DNA of 64,000 nucleotides from positions 1 to 64,000 of the forward strand of contig JBBQKJ010000001.1 in assembly GCA_038326775.1 (NCBI GenBank), given 5' to 3'. The position numbers and the translations under genes are program-made. Numbering within the stretch: the stretch's first letter is position 1; the number at the start of each line of letters is the position of its first letter. Below the pieces are notes generated by a model that was given only the letters and a program-made list of their open reading frames with translations, was not told where the DNA came from and did no database searches. The stretch is from DYIU01 sp038326775 (lineage in GTDB: Bacteria > Actinomycetota > Geothermincolia > Fen-727 > Anoxymicrobiaceae). Positions 9,007 to 16,982 of the stretch are shown in pieces.

Positions 9007-9181
9007 TACTTTTATCCCCCAAGAAGGCCAAGAGCCCGCCGAATTGAGGCACGCGAGCCACTCCACTCACCCGAACTGGCGATTAATTTGGCAGGTTTTA
9101 TGTTAAACAGGCAGCGATGGGTGTATTCTACCTTTGCGGTCTTGTTGCAGGCTGTTACAGGTTCATTATTTTGCCGACGAT

Positions 9182-9189
9182 GCTATACT
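9182..9189 (+). promoter_or_regulatory. Extended -10 box TGCTATACT before the flgM-like gene
   Basis: TGCTATACT at 9181-9189 is an extended -10 element. No good -35 lies 17 bases upstream. A start point about 7 bases downstream would fall on the GTG at 9195, implying a leaderless mRNA. The same nine bases occur before smpB. A sigma-28-like GCCGACGA lies at 9173-9180, but its -35 partner is not convincing. Confidence 0.45.
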
Positions 9190-9194
9190 AGACC

Positions 9195-9509
9195 GTGACG
9201 GAGAACGCGTGTAAGCGCGAACTTTTGCAGGTGATGAAGATGCAGTTGTCTGACCGAGAGATTCAGAATACGCTCGACTTGCTCAAGAAGCAGAAGATGA
9301 TGGGCGAAGAGGCGGTGGCGCCGGTGATGAGCGCCGAGGAGATCGATGGCATCCGGCGGTTCGTCAGGCAGATAGACGAGATGCCGCCAATTCGCCAGGA
9401 CCGCGTCGAGAAGGTCCGCAAGGCCCTCAAAGCCTCCAGCTACAACGTGACCGGAGACGACGTGGCCAAGAAGCTGATTGGACGGATCATCTCCGACAAG
9501 CTCCACTGA
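9195..9509 (+). CDS. flgM: FlgM-like anti-sigma factor domain protein
   Basis: Small protein of 104 residues. The C-terminal half (about 66-103: RVEKVRKALKASSYNVTGDDVAKKLIGRII, read as two short segments) follows the FlgM pattern of R..kV..lk..i..G.Y.v....iA.kli. FlgM binds and holds back the flagellar sigma factor FliA. The N-terminal half is lysine/glutamate rich and not specific. The GTG at 9195 would give a leaderless transcript; ATG at 9234 is a possible internal start (91 residues). No other flagellar gene is seen within tens of kilobases, so a role with another sigma factor, or a distant flagellar regulon, should be kept open. Confidence 0.6.
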   Translation: MTENACKRELLQVMKMQLSDREIQNTLDLLKKQKMMGEEAVAPVMSAEEIDGIRRFVRQIDEMPPIRQDRVEKVRKALKASSYNVTGDDVAKKLIGRIISDKLH

Positions 9510-9723
9510 GACCTACTGCGCTCCAGGCGGTTTACTTGTCCGAGGCGTTGCTTCACGATAACATCTTCCACGGTGTTTCCCAATTCACCGAACAGGATTG
9601 TGCCCTTGCGCCAACCCGGCAGTGCGGTTAAGGGACATTGGCTGAAGAGCGCGGTGGTGAGAGGTTACGGGGGTTTCAAAGGGGGTGTCCCCCTTTGGCA
9701 GCCGACGTGCACCGGCCAGACAG
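9510..9723. other. Non-coding leader with a strong hairpin
   Basis: No protein-coding signal is visible. A perfect 8-bp hairpin AAAGGGGG-TGT-CCCCCTTT occupies 9678-9696. It is followed by TGG rather than a T-run, so it may end the upstream transcript or form part of the structured RNA that follows. Confidence 0.4.
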
Positions 9724-9912
9724 GAGGAGTTTAAACGTTAGCGTCCGGGTCCCGGTCTGTGGTTGAAAGTCGATGCCAGTCGCAGGCGAAACGACCCACG
9801 TAAGGCAACTAATGGTTGCTGAGCATGGTGCGGCTTAGGGGTAAGTCCTGCCCTCGAAAAGGGGAGAAGACGGCGTGGTCCGGTTTAAACAAACCGGGTT
9901 GCAAACTCTCAG
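9724..9912 (+). ncRNA. Candidate raiA-motif structured RNA
   Basis: This non-coding stretch of about 190 bases is dense in paired segments. The outer stem GAGTTT near 9726-9731 pairs with AAACTC at 9903-9908. CCGGG-T-CCCGG forms near 9745-9755. GCAAC-TAATG-GTTGC lies at 9804-9818, CCC-TCGAAAAG-GGG near 9851-9864, and CCGGTTT-AAAC-AAACCGG at 9880-9897. Unpaired segments such as GAGCATGGTGCGGCT and GGTAAGTCCTG look conserved. Location between comF and hpf (raiA) is where the raiA RNA motif of Firmicutes and Actinobacteria is usually found. Its function is not established, although disruption in Clostridium affects sporulation and aggregation. The assignment rests on recall of the motif and on synteny, not on a covariance search. 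Confidence 0.65.
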
Positions 9913-10011
9913 CAGGCGAGTGTGGGGCCAAAGACCAGGTCAGCGGGGCTCGGGCTTATTTTTGGGGTCAGATATGATCCCGGTATGCATCTTTCGAGGG
10001 GTGTAATTCGG

Positions 10012-10040
10012 TGGACACTTACCGGCGCCTATGGTAACCT
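10012..10040 (+). promoter_or_regulatory. Putative promoter of the cold-shock gene
   Basis: TGGACA (10012-10017) is separated by 17 bases from TAACCT (10035-10040). This predicts a start near 10047 and a short leader before the TTG at 10073. The -35 fits well and the -10 is weak. A GGGGTCAGAT repeat copy lies about 45 bases upstream, at 9964-9973. Confidence 0.4.
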
Positions 10041-10072
10041 ACCGAAAACGGTTCTGGGACTGGGGGATTGCG

Positions 10073-10276
10073 TTGGAATCAGGAGTTGTCAAGTGGTTCA
10101 ACCCGGAGAAAGGGTTCGGTTTTATCGAACGCGAGGGCGGGGATGACGTCTTCGTTCACTTCTCCGACATCAAGGCGGATGGATACCGAAGCCTTAACGA
10201 AGGCGATGCGGTACAGTTTGAAGTTGCTGAGGGGGACAGAGGTCCGAAGGCGACCAATGTCAGCAGGCAGAACTAA
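10073..10276 (+). CDS. Cold-shock domain protein
   Basis: A 67-residue single-stranded nucleic-acid-binding OB-fold protein that melts RNA structure. Both RNP motifs are present: KWFNPEKGFGFIE (RNP1) and DDVFVHFSDI (RNP2), followed by GDAVQFEVAEGDRGPKATNV. The TTG start at 10073 is preferred because GGGGGA precedes it by five bases and the protein then begins MESGVVKWF as usual; an in-frame ATG at 10031 would add 14 residues not seen in the family. The gene lies between the raiA-like RNA and hpf. A hairpin at 10302-10332 follows. Confidence 0.9.
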   Translation: MESGVVKWFNPEKGFGFIEREGGDDVFVHFSDIKADGYRSLNEGDAVQFEVAEGDRGPKATNVSRQN

Positions 10277-10301
10277 AGGCGAAAAGAGCCAGAATACTGC
10301 A

Positions 10302-10346
10302 GCCCCATTCTTGCCATACGAGTAAGGTGGGGTTGTAATCTTGTTT
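10302..10346 (+). terminator. Possible terminator of the cold-shock gene
   Basis: GCCCCA near 10302-10307 pairs with TGGGGT near 10327-10332, with CTT/AAG extending the stem. A T-rich stretch (TGTAATCTTGTTT) follows. The layout fits a rho-independent terminator between the cold-shock gene and hpf. Confidence 0.45.
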
Positions 10347-10400
10347 AGAGGTTTAATGTAGCAGGTTCACCTACAGCCGCGGGTTTTCGGAGGTAAGCAG

Positions 10401-10943
10401 TTGCAGATAGTCATCAAGGGTAAGAATATAGAGGTTACCGATGCGCTTCGCGACCATGCCCGGCAGAAGGTGGCAAAGATAGAGAAGCTCGATTTGGGCT
10501 TCAAGGAGATCGAGGTCAAACTGGTTGTCGAGAAGAACCCCAGCATCCAGGAGAACCAGACCGCCGAGCTCACGCTCTTCGGAAACGGGAAGATCCTTCG
10601 CGCCACCGAGCAGGACCGCGACATGTACATAGCCATTGATAAAGCGGTCTCCAAGATGCAGAGGCAGATAAAGAAATTCCACGGCAAGCAGATCAACCGC
10701 ACTCAAGCACACGAGAGCGCGCTTCGCGGCCTGGCGACACCGGCGGAGACGGTCGAGGGTACGCCGGTGATCGTCAAGTCCAAATCGATTGCCCTGAAGC
10801 CCATGACGCCGGAGGAGGCCACCCTCCAGATGGAGATGCTCGGTCACGATTTCTTCGTTTTCACGAACGCGGAATCCGACAACACCAATGTGGTCTATCG
10901 TCGAAGCGACGGGAACTACGGCTTGATAGATACCTCTCGTTAG
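10401..10943 (+). CDS. hpf: Ribosome hibernation promoting factor, long form
   Basis: Binds the 30S decoding region and dimerises ribosomes into inactive 100S particles in stationary phase. The N-terminal domain starts MQIVIKGKNIEVTDALRDHARQKVAKI and has the two-layer fold pattern. After a linker near 100-125, the C-terminal dimerisation domain contains KPMTPEEATLQMEMLGHDFFVF and ends VVYRRSDGNYGLI. The length of 180 identifies the long form found in Firmicutes, Actinobacteria and plastids. The TTG start follows GGAGGTAAGCAG. In most relatives secA is the next gene; here two HD proteins intervene. Confidence 0.92.
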   Translation: MQIVIKGKNIEVTDALRDHARQKVAKIEKLDLGFKEIEVKLVVEKNPSIQENQTAELTLFGNGKILRATEQDRDMYIAIDKAVSKMQRQIKKFHGKQINRTQAHESALRGLATPAETVEGTPVIVKSKSIALKPMTPEEATLQMEMLGHDFFVFTNAESDNTNVVYRRSDGNYGLIDTSR

Positions 10944-10956
10944 GAGGTAACCGGCA

Positions 10957-11043
10957 GTGGCTGGGTTAGTCGACATCTCCAAGAAAGTCCTTAAGTTCAT
11001 CGCCGACGTGTTTCTTGCCGGGGGTGCGGGCGTACGATGGTAA
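10957..11043 (+). CDS. Small ORF resembling a secA N-terminus
   Basis: A 28-codon frame starts with GTG at 10957 behind a strong TAGGAGGTAA site. It begins MAGLVDISKKVLKFIADVF, which is like the MAGLLDK.L.. start of actinobacterial SecA. Its TAA stop overlaps the ATG of the following HD-GYP gene (11037), so it could couple translation. It may be the stranded original start of secA, left when the HD genes entered between hpf and secA, or a true leader peptide. It is too short for firm conclusions. Confidence 0.4.
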   Translation: MAGLVDISKKVLKFIADVFLAGGAGVRW

Positions 11044-12683
11044 CACGTTCCGGGCCGAAACTTGACGACTCGCTGTTGAAGGGCAAAGAACCCAGACAGA
11101 AGCACACGAGGCTGCCGCGGGAAAGGGCCGACAACGCCCTCGCTGTGGTGCTGGTTCTCACGATCGCCCTCATAGTCCTGCTTGCCCTGACCGCGAAGAA
11201 GGAGAACTGGTGGGCGGTCGCGCTGATCGGCGTCGTCTTCTTCGCCTCCGAGTTCTTCGCCCTGCCCATGAAGGCTGGCGGGCGGCTTTCACTCGCGCTG
11301 CTGCCGGTTGTGATGGCAACGATGATATCTGGACCGCTTGGAGCCGCGGTGGTGGCGCTGTTCGGACTCCCCGTTTTCTATATGGAGCGGGGAGAGCGGG
11401 GCATCCGCAGAATACTTTACAACACGGCCATGCTGGTGCTGTCCTCCGGAACGGCCGCATGGGTCTTTCGCCACACCGGCGGAGAGACGATAGACGCGGC
11501 GCTCAAGAACGGCGGAAAGCTGGTCATCCCCTGGATACTCGCGGTGCTGGTGTTCTTTGTCTTGAACACCATTCTCGCCACATTCGTCCTGGCCCTGGAG
11601 GGCGACCGTCTGGCGCGTTTCTGGGAGAGGCGCTTCCTGCCCAGGTTCCCGGGGTACCTCCTCTACGGAGGGATAGGGTTCCTGGCTGCAATCACGTACG
11701 TGAAGCTCGAGTACCCGGCGGTGATCCTGCTGGTCTGTCCGCTGCTGGCGGTACGGGTGGTCTACACGCGCTACGGGACCATGCGCGACGTATGCGATAA
11801 CACCACGTTGGCGGTGATGGAGGCGGTAGAGAGCAGGGGGATGTTCGAGGAAGGCCACAGCACTGGCGTGGCCGACATGGCGGTCGCCATCGCCGAGGAG
11901 ATGGACTTCGCCGAGGAGGACGTCCACTTCCTGCGGCAGGCAGCGCTGCTGCACGACGTGGGCAAACTCGCGCTGGACGCGGCGCTCGTCAACAAGACCG
12001 GACAGCTCACCCCGGAGGAGTACGAAGAGATAAAGCAGCACCCACTGGTGTCGGCCAGCGTCGTTTCCACGGAAGCGTCGTTCGCCCTGGTGGCCCCGAC
12101 GATCAGGCACCACCACGAGATGACCGACGGCAATGGATACCCCGACGGCCTGGCCGGCGAGACGATACCCCCGGGGGCACGCATACTCGCGGTCGCCGAC
12201 GCTTTCGATGCCATGCAGCACACCACAGTCTTCAGGACGCCCCTGACCCCGAACCAGGCCGCCGCCGAGGTCATCAGGGCGAAGGGCATCCAGTACGACA
12301 CCGAGGTGGTGGATGCTTTCATCAAGGTGGTCACGGGCCGGGGCATCTGGTCCGGGGCTCTCAGGGAGAAGGTCAGGATGCCGAGGTCGAAGGCCTCCAA
12401 TGAACAGCCCAGGCTCATCAACGAACCCGACCAGCCGACCCTGGCCGAGGCCGAGAGCGACGAGGAGGCGCAGCCACAGGTAACGCCGGCAGGCGCCACC
12501 CCCGCCGACGGGATCAAGTACACAGAGGTCAGGAGCGAGATAGAGAAAGATATCCGCGAATGGGAGAGGTCCGATAGTGCGAGATCGAGACGACAGGGTC
12601 GAGGCGAGCCGAGGAGAAGGCCCGCCTCCCGAAAGAAGAAAGGCGAGGAAGCCAAGGGACCGCGGGACGCGGAAGACGCCTAG
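11037..12683 (+). CDS. Membrane HD-GYP domain phosphodiesterase
   Basis: A protein of 548 residues with an N-terminal membrane region (about 33-245, six or more hydrophobic segments, MASE-like). It is followed by an HD-GYP domain (about 255-440) that in characterised proteins hydrolyses cyclic di-GMP. The HD pair is in LLHDVGK and the accessory motif in HHHEMTDGNGYPDGL, with later DAFDAM present, so the active site looks intact. A charged, low-complexity cytoplasmic tail (about 450-548), rich in Arg, Lys and Glu, is not seen in typical members. It starts at ATG 11037, overlapping the small leader frame, and its tail overlaps the next gene by 107 bases. Confidence 0.85.
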   Translation: MVTRSGPKLDDSLLKGKEPRQKHTRLPRERADNALAVVLVLTIALIVLLALTAKKENWWAVALIGVVFFASEFFALPMKAGGRLSLALLPVVMATMISGPLGAAVVALFGLPVFYMERGERGIRRILYNTAMLVLSSGTAAWVFRHTGGETIDAALKNGGKLVIPWILAVLVFFVLNTILATFVLALEGDRLARFWERRFLPRFPGYLLYGGIGFLAAITYVKLEYPAVILLVCPLLAVRVVYTRYGTMRDVCDNTTLAVMEAVESRGMFEEGHSTGVADMAVAIAEEMDFAEEDVHFLRQAALLHDVGKLALDAALVNKTGQLTPEEYEEIKQHPLVSASVVSTEASFALVAPTIRHHHEMTDGNGYPDGLAGETIPPGARILAVADAFDAMQHTTVFRTPLTPNQAAAEVIRAKGIQYDTEVVDAFIKVVTGRGIWSGALREKVRMPRSKASNEQPRLINEPDQPTLAEAESDEEAQPQVTPAGATPADGIKYTEVRSEIEKDIREWERSDSARSRRQGRGEPRRRPASRKKKGEEAKGPRDAEDA

Positions 12684-14364
12684 GCAGCGGCCTTCTTTCC
12701 TTGAAGAGGAAGAGGAACGCACCTGGGAGGACACCGAAACCGAGGCCGACACGGAGGAGGAGCTCGCCTGGGCGGGCACGGTTGCCTCAGCCGAGAAGAT
12801 AGAGGCCGAGGGGTCGCTTCTCGAGGGGCCGGCCGCCGAGGAACTTGCCGCCCGGGACGCCGAGCTGGAGCGGTTCGAGGGCGGGGCATCGGCGCGGGCG
12901 AAGGCCAGGGTGTCCGCACGGTCTTCCGAGCGGGAAACCAGGGCCCCGGTATCCGATGACGAGCTCTCACTGCCCGGCCGGCGCGTTCGCCGCACGTCCG
13001 GGGGTGGTGGGGGTACGCGCCAGGGGGCGATGCGGGGCATACCGCTGGCACTGCCCCTGGCCTTGCTCACGGCCGTTATCACCCTGGTGGTCACCATACT
13101 CTTCACCAGGGTGGGTAAGATAGACTACAGCAATTTCGTCTTCTGGCTGGTGGTTTTCACTCTGGCTGCCCACCTCAGGCTCGAGCTCAAGGGCGGGGGA
13201 GCGATCAACCTGGGCCTGGCTCCCCTGCTGGGCGCGCTGATCGCGCTGCCTGTCTCGCTTTCGAACGTAGATTACAGCAAGATATCGGCCGCCGGGTGCA
13301 TGCAGGTCGTATGGATATTCCTCTTCGGGACCATCATCACCCTCGTCACCAGGATGTTCGGCGAGTTGTCCAGGGAGGACGTGGTGGGCATGCTGATGGA
13401 GTTCACCGGCGTCGGTGTCACCGCGTGGGTTTTCTACGGCCTCATGAACCTGTTCCCCCAGAAGCCGGAACTCCTCGGGCACTACACCCCGTCGCTGCTC
13501 GTTTCAGTAGCCATCAGCGCGGGACTGATATACCTGTTCTACCTGGGCAAGTCCTCTTACGTACAGGCCGAGCAGGGGTATTTCTCGCCCGGGCTATACC
13601 TGAGGAGCATTCTGCGCAAGTCCTGGTTCCCCTTTCTCATCGTGGGCTTCACCGGTACGCTGATGGGTCTGATATTCGTCGGCATCGGGATGTGGTGGAT
13701 GCTATTCGCCCTGCCGCTCCTGCTCGTCTTCGCATACGCTTACCACAGGGTCGCCGCCACGGAACTGTACCTCATAGAGACCATCCGCGTGCTCTCCGCG
13801 ATACCCGAGGAGACCGGCCTGCTGGACAAGGGGCACGGCGAGCGTGTCGCTCGGCTTTCCGAGGGGATCGCACGGGAGCTGGGGCTTTCTCCCGAGGACG
13901 TTAAACAGGTCGAGTACGCGGCATACCTGCACGATATCGGTGCCATCACCAGGAAGAGGGGCGAGAAGGAGCAGCAGCAGTTGCTGGAGGTCGAAGGGGT
14001 CATAGCCGGCGGGGTGGACATACTCGGCCAGGTGGACTACCTTGGGGTTGCCGCCGAGATACTCCGCGGCCGGGAAGGCCTGCGGGACCGCGTGCCCGAT
14101 GTGGGCAAGCGCAGGGCAGTAAGCGTAGGGGCGGGCATTCTCAGGGCCGTGGACGACTTCGAGTCGTTGATGCGAGGAGGGAAAGGCCGCGAGCCGCTCT
14201 CCGAGAACGCCGCCCTCACCGAGATGAACCTGGAGCGCGGGGTGCGCTACGACAGCAAGGTCCTGCGCGCGATAGCGCGCGTTTATCCGCGTTTGCCGAA
14301 GGAGGTATTGACTCCCGTTGTCGGAGGCAGTACAGAAGACTCAGAGTTCTGGTCAGAGCAGTGA
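12577..14364 (+). CDS. Membrane protein with degenerate HD-GYP domain
   Basis: A 595-residue companion of the preceding gene, overlapping it by 107 bases in another frame. The GTG at 12577 follows GGGAGAGG by about seven bases. Residues 1-150 are highly charged and low complexity. About six membrane segments lie near 155-400. The C-terminal part resembles HD-GYP: HGERVARLSEGIARELGLS and YLHDIGA keep the HD pair, but the GYP loop and the histidine cluster are missing, so cyclic di-GMP hydrolysis is doubtful. The end overlaps the proposed secA start. The overlap suggests strict co-translation of the pair, perhaps as a complex; this is inference. Confidence 0.7.
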   Translation: MRDRDDRVEASRGEGPPPERRKARKPRDRGTRKTPRQRPSFLEEEEERTWEDTETEADTEEELAWAGTVASAEKIEAEGSLLEGPAAEELAARDAELERFEGGASARAKARVSARSSERETRAPVSDDELSLPGRRVRRTSGGGGGTRQGAMRGIPLALPLALLTAVITLVVTILFTRVGKIDYSNFVFWLVVFTLAAHLRLELKGGGAINLGLAPLLGALIALPVSLSNVDYSKISAAGCMQVVWIFLFGTIITLVTRMFGELSREDVVGMLMEFTGVGVTAWVFYGLMNLFPQKPELLGHYTPSLLVSVAISAGLIYLFYLGKSSYVQAEQGYFSPGLYLRSILRKSWFPFLIVGFTGTLMGLIFVGIGMWWMLFALPLLLVFAYAYHRVAATELYLIETIRVLSAIPEETGLLDKGHGERVARLSEGIARELGLSPEDVKQVEYAAYLHDIGAITRKRGEKEQQQLLEVEGVIAGGVDILGQVDYLGVAAEILRGREGLRDRVPDVGKRRAVSVGAGILRAVDDFESLMRGGKGREPLSENAALTEMNLERGVRYDSKVLRAIARVYPRLPKEVLTPVVGGSTEDSEFWSEQ

Positions 14365-16921
14365 GGTGCTGGGCCTCGAAGAGGCCCTTGCGCGCGCCAA
14401 CAACTTCAAGGGGTTCAAGAAGGCTCTCCACGCCGGCGAAGGCAAGAAGCTCCGCAGTATCGTGGATACAGTCTCCAGCATCAACGATCTCGAGCCTGAG
14501 ATCGAGAAGCTGTCCGATACCGATCTCGCGGCGAAGACCCCCGATTTCCAGAAGCGCTGTGATGACGGTGAGCCGCTCGACGAGCTGTTGCCCGAGGCGT
14601 TCGCCGTGGTGCGTGAAGTGTCCCGCAGGGAACTGGGGCAGCGCCACTTCGACGTCCAGATGGCCGGCGGTATCATCCTTCACCAGGGCATGATCGCCGA
14701 GATGGCAACAGGCGAGGGCAAGACCCTCACCGCGACGCTCCCAGTCTACCTCAACCACTTCTCGGGCAAGGGCATCCACGTGGTGACCGTGAACGAGTAC
14801 CTGGCCAACCGCGACGCGGAGTGGATGGGCGAGATATATCGTTTCCTGGGCATGGCTGTCGGGTGCATACGCTCAATGTACCAATCCTCTTCAGCGGATA
14901 AGCGCGAGGCGTACCTGGCAGACGTCACCTACGGCACCAACAACGAGTTCGGTTTCGACTACCTGCGCGACAACCTGGTGACAACCCTCGAAGAGAGGGT
15001 CCAGAGGGGCCACAACTACGCCATTGTCGACGAGGTGGACAGCATCCTCGTAGACGAGGCGCGCACGCCACTTATCATCAGCGGTGAGGCGAAGAGCAGG
15101 TACAAGGAGTACCTGGAGTTCAGCCGGATCGCCAGGCGCCTGAAGACGGAAGTGGATTACGAGGTTGACGTGAAGGACCGCCTGGTGGTTCCGACGGAGG
15201 ACGGCGTGCGCAAGGCCGAGCAGCTGCTGGGCATCGACCACCTGTACGACGGCACCCACGGCAGGGAGCTCGAGCTCCTCAGCGTGGCGCTGCAGGCGAG
15301 GGAGCTCTTCAAGCGGGACGTCGATTACATCGTCAAAGACGGCAAGGTCGTCATCGTCGATGAGTTCACCGGCCGCCTGATGGAGGGCCGCCGCTACTCC
15401 GGGGGCATACACGAGGCAATCGAGGCCAAGGAGGGGGTGCTGGTCGAGAAGCAGAGCCAGACGCTCGCCACCGTCACCTTCCAGAACTACTTCCGCAACT
15501 ACGAGAAGATGGCCGGCATGACCGGCACCGCGGTCGAGTCGCGTGACGAGTTCAAGCACGTCTACGAGCTCGAGACCCTGGTGGTGCCGACCCACAGCCC
15601 GATGATACGCGACGACCAGGCGGACGTCCTCTATAAGACCGAGGAAGCCAAGTTCGATGTGGTGGCTGGCAAGATAGAAGAGTGCTACGAGCGCGGGCAG
15701 CCGGTGCTGGTCGGCACGGTCTCGGTGGAGAAGTCCGAGCACCTCTCGAACATGCTCAAGCGCCGGGGCGTCCCCCACGAGGTCCTGAACGCCAAGGAAC
15801 ACGCTCGCGAAGCGGAGATCATATTGTCGGCCGGGGAGCCGGGGAGGGTGACCATCGCGACCAACATGGCGGGGCGAGGCGTGGACATCAAGCTCGGTGA
15901 AGGGGTGGTGGACGCGGGAGGCCTGATGGTGATAGGGACGGAGCGTCACGAGTCGCGCCGCATCGACAACCAGCTGCGCGGCCGCTCCGGCCGGCAGGGA
16001 GACCCCGGCGCCTCGCGTTTCTACCTTTCGCTGGAGGATGACGTCGTCCGCAGGTTCGCGCCCCAGAGCATCAGCAACCTGATAGAGCGCGTGGAGTGGC
16101 CTGACGACCAGCCGCTCTTCGAGCACAGGATACTGTCCCGCGCGGTCGAGAGGGCGCAGGACTCGGTTACCCTCAACAACCTCGAGGCAAGGAAGAACCT
16201 GCTCAAGTACGACAACGTGCTCAACAGCCAGCGCAAGATCGTCTACCAGTTCAGGGACCGCCTGCTGGAGGGGGACGACTTCACCGGCGAGATACAGCGA
16301 TGGACGGAGGAGATAATCGACTCCGTCGTCGAGACGCACACGAACCCCAGGATCTTCCCCGAGGAGTGGGACCTGGAGGGGCTCTTCGCATACCTGGGGA
16401 TTATCTACCCTGCGGGTGTCAGGCTCGAGGAACTGGAGGTGGAGGGCCTGAGCCAGGGCGAGCTCAGGGGGATGCTGTTGGAAGACATCGAGAGCGCCTA
16501 CGCCGCCCACGAGGAGGAGATGGGCCCCGAGACCATGCGCTCGCTCGAGAGGCACGTGATACTGCAGCTGCTGGACAACCGCTGGATCGAGATACTCGAC
16601 GCCCTGGACGAACTGCAGGAGGGTATCGGACTCCGCGGCATCGCCGGACGCGACCCGCTGGTGGAGTACACCGGCGAGGCGTACGACATGTTCAAGCAGA
16701 TGACCGACACCATCGGCGAGGAGTTCATGCGCTATATCTTTCACGCGCGCGTGATGCAGATGGAGCGGGAGCAAACCCCGCTGCGCATGGTTGGGAGTTC
16801 CGGCGCGGACGAGGAATCCGAAGCTCTCGGGCAGAGGCAGACCGGAGACAAGGTCGGGCGTAACGACCCCTGCCCCTGCGGATCCGGAAAGAAGTTCAAG
16901 AAGTGCTGTGGAGTCGAATAA
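14318..16921 (+). CDS. secA: Preprotein translocase ATPase SecA
   Basis: Cytoplasmic motor that drives unfolded preproteins through SecYEG. Walker A MATGEGKTLTATLP lies near 129-142. DEVDSILVDEARTPLIISG gives Walker B, and TNMAGRGVDIKLGEGV and RRIDNQLRGRSGRQGDPG are the helicase motifs. The C-terminus carries the zinc-binding SEC-C motif DPCPCGSGKKFKKCC. The length is 867. Two starts are possible: TTG 14318 (11 bases after GGAGGT, overlapping the previous gene) or GTG 14366. The first 30 residues are unusual because standard SecA begins closer to the segment FKKALHAGEGKKLRSIVD. Confidence 0.95.
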   Translation: MSEAVQKTQSSGQSSEVLGLEEALARANNFKGFKKALHAGEGKKLRSIVDTVSSINDLEPEIEKLSDTDLAAKTPDFQKRCDDGEPLDELLPEAFAVVREVSRRELGQRHFDVQMAGGIILHQGMIAEMATGEGKTLTATLPVYLNHFSGKGIHVVTVNEYLANRDAEWMGEIYRFLGMAVGCIRSMYQSSSADKREAYLADVTYGTNNEFGFDYLRDNLVTTLEERVQRGHNYAIVDEVDSILVDEARTPLIISGEAKSRYKEYLEFSRIARRLKTEVDYEVDVKDRLVVPTEDGVRKAEQLLGIDHLYDGTHGRELELLSVALQARELFKRDVDYIVKDGKVVIVDEFTGRLMEGRRYSGGIHEAIEAKEGVLVEKQSQTLATVTFQNYFRNYEKMAGMTGTAVESRDEFKHVYELETLVVPTHSPMIRDDQADVLYKTEEAKFDVVAGKIEECYERGQPVLVGTVSVEKSEHLSNMLKRRGVPHEVLNAKEHAREAEIILSAGEPGRVTIATNMAGRGVDIKLGEGVVDAGGLMVIGTERHESRRIDNQLRGRSGRQGDPGASRFYLSLEDDVVRRFAPQSISNLIERVEWPDDQPLFEHRILSRAVERAQDSVTLNNLEARKNLLKYDNVLNSQRKIVYQFRDRLLEGDDFTGEIQRWTEEIIDSVVETHTNPRIFPEEWDLEGLFAYLGIIYPAGVRLEELEVEGLSQGELRGMLLEDIESAYAAHEEEMGPETMRSLERHVILQLLDNRWIEILDALDELQEGIGLRGIAGRDPLVEYTGEAYDMFKQMTDTIGEEFMRYIFHARVMQMEREQTPLRMVGSSGADEESEALGQRQTGDKVGRNDPCPCGSGKKFKKCCGVE

Positions 16922-16968
16922 TAATTGGGGTCTGGCCCCGGTGTGAACGATCCCGGTGTGAACCCGGT
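16922..16968. repeat. GGGGTCTGG repeat copy with short direct repeat
   Basis: Directly after the secA stop lies ATTGGGGTCTGGCCCC, a self-complementary variant of the window's GGGGTCAGG repeat that can form a small hairpin. CCCGGTGTGAAC follows twice in tandem (near 16937-16964). No gene is present before the prfB start. Confidence 0.5.
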
Positions 16969-16982
16969 GGATTGGAGGAGAG

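Noticed and set aside
9678..9696. Hairpin as a definite terminator
   Set aside because: The stem is strong but is followed by TGG, not a T-tract, so it was only noted as structure.
11289..13106. 605-codon frame antisense to the HD-protein genes
   Set aside because: Shadow of two genes with clear membrane and HD motifs; no ribosome site or family features.
14891..16774. 627-codon frame antisense to secA
   Set aside because: Lies opposite a fully conserved secA; long antisense frames are expected in GC-rich genes and the product resembles nothing.
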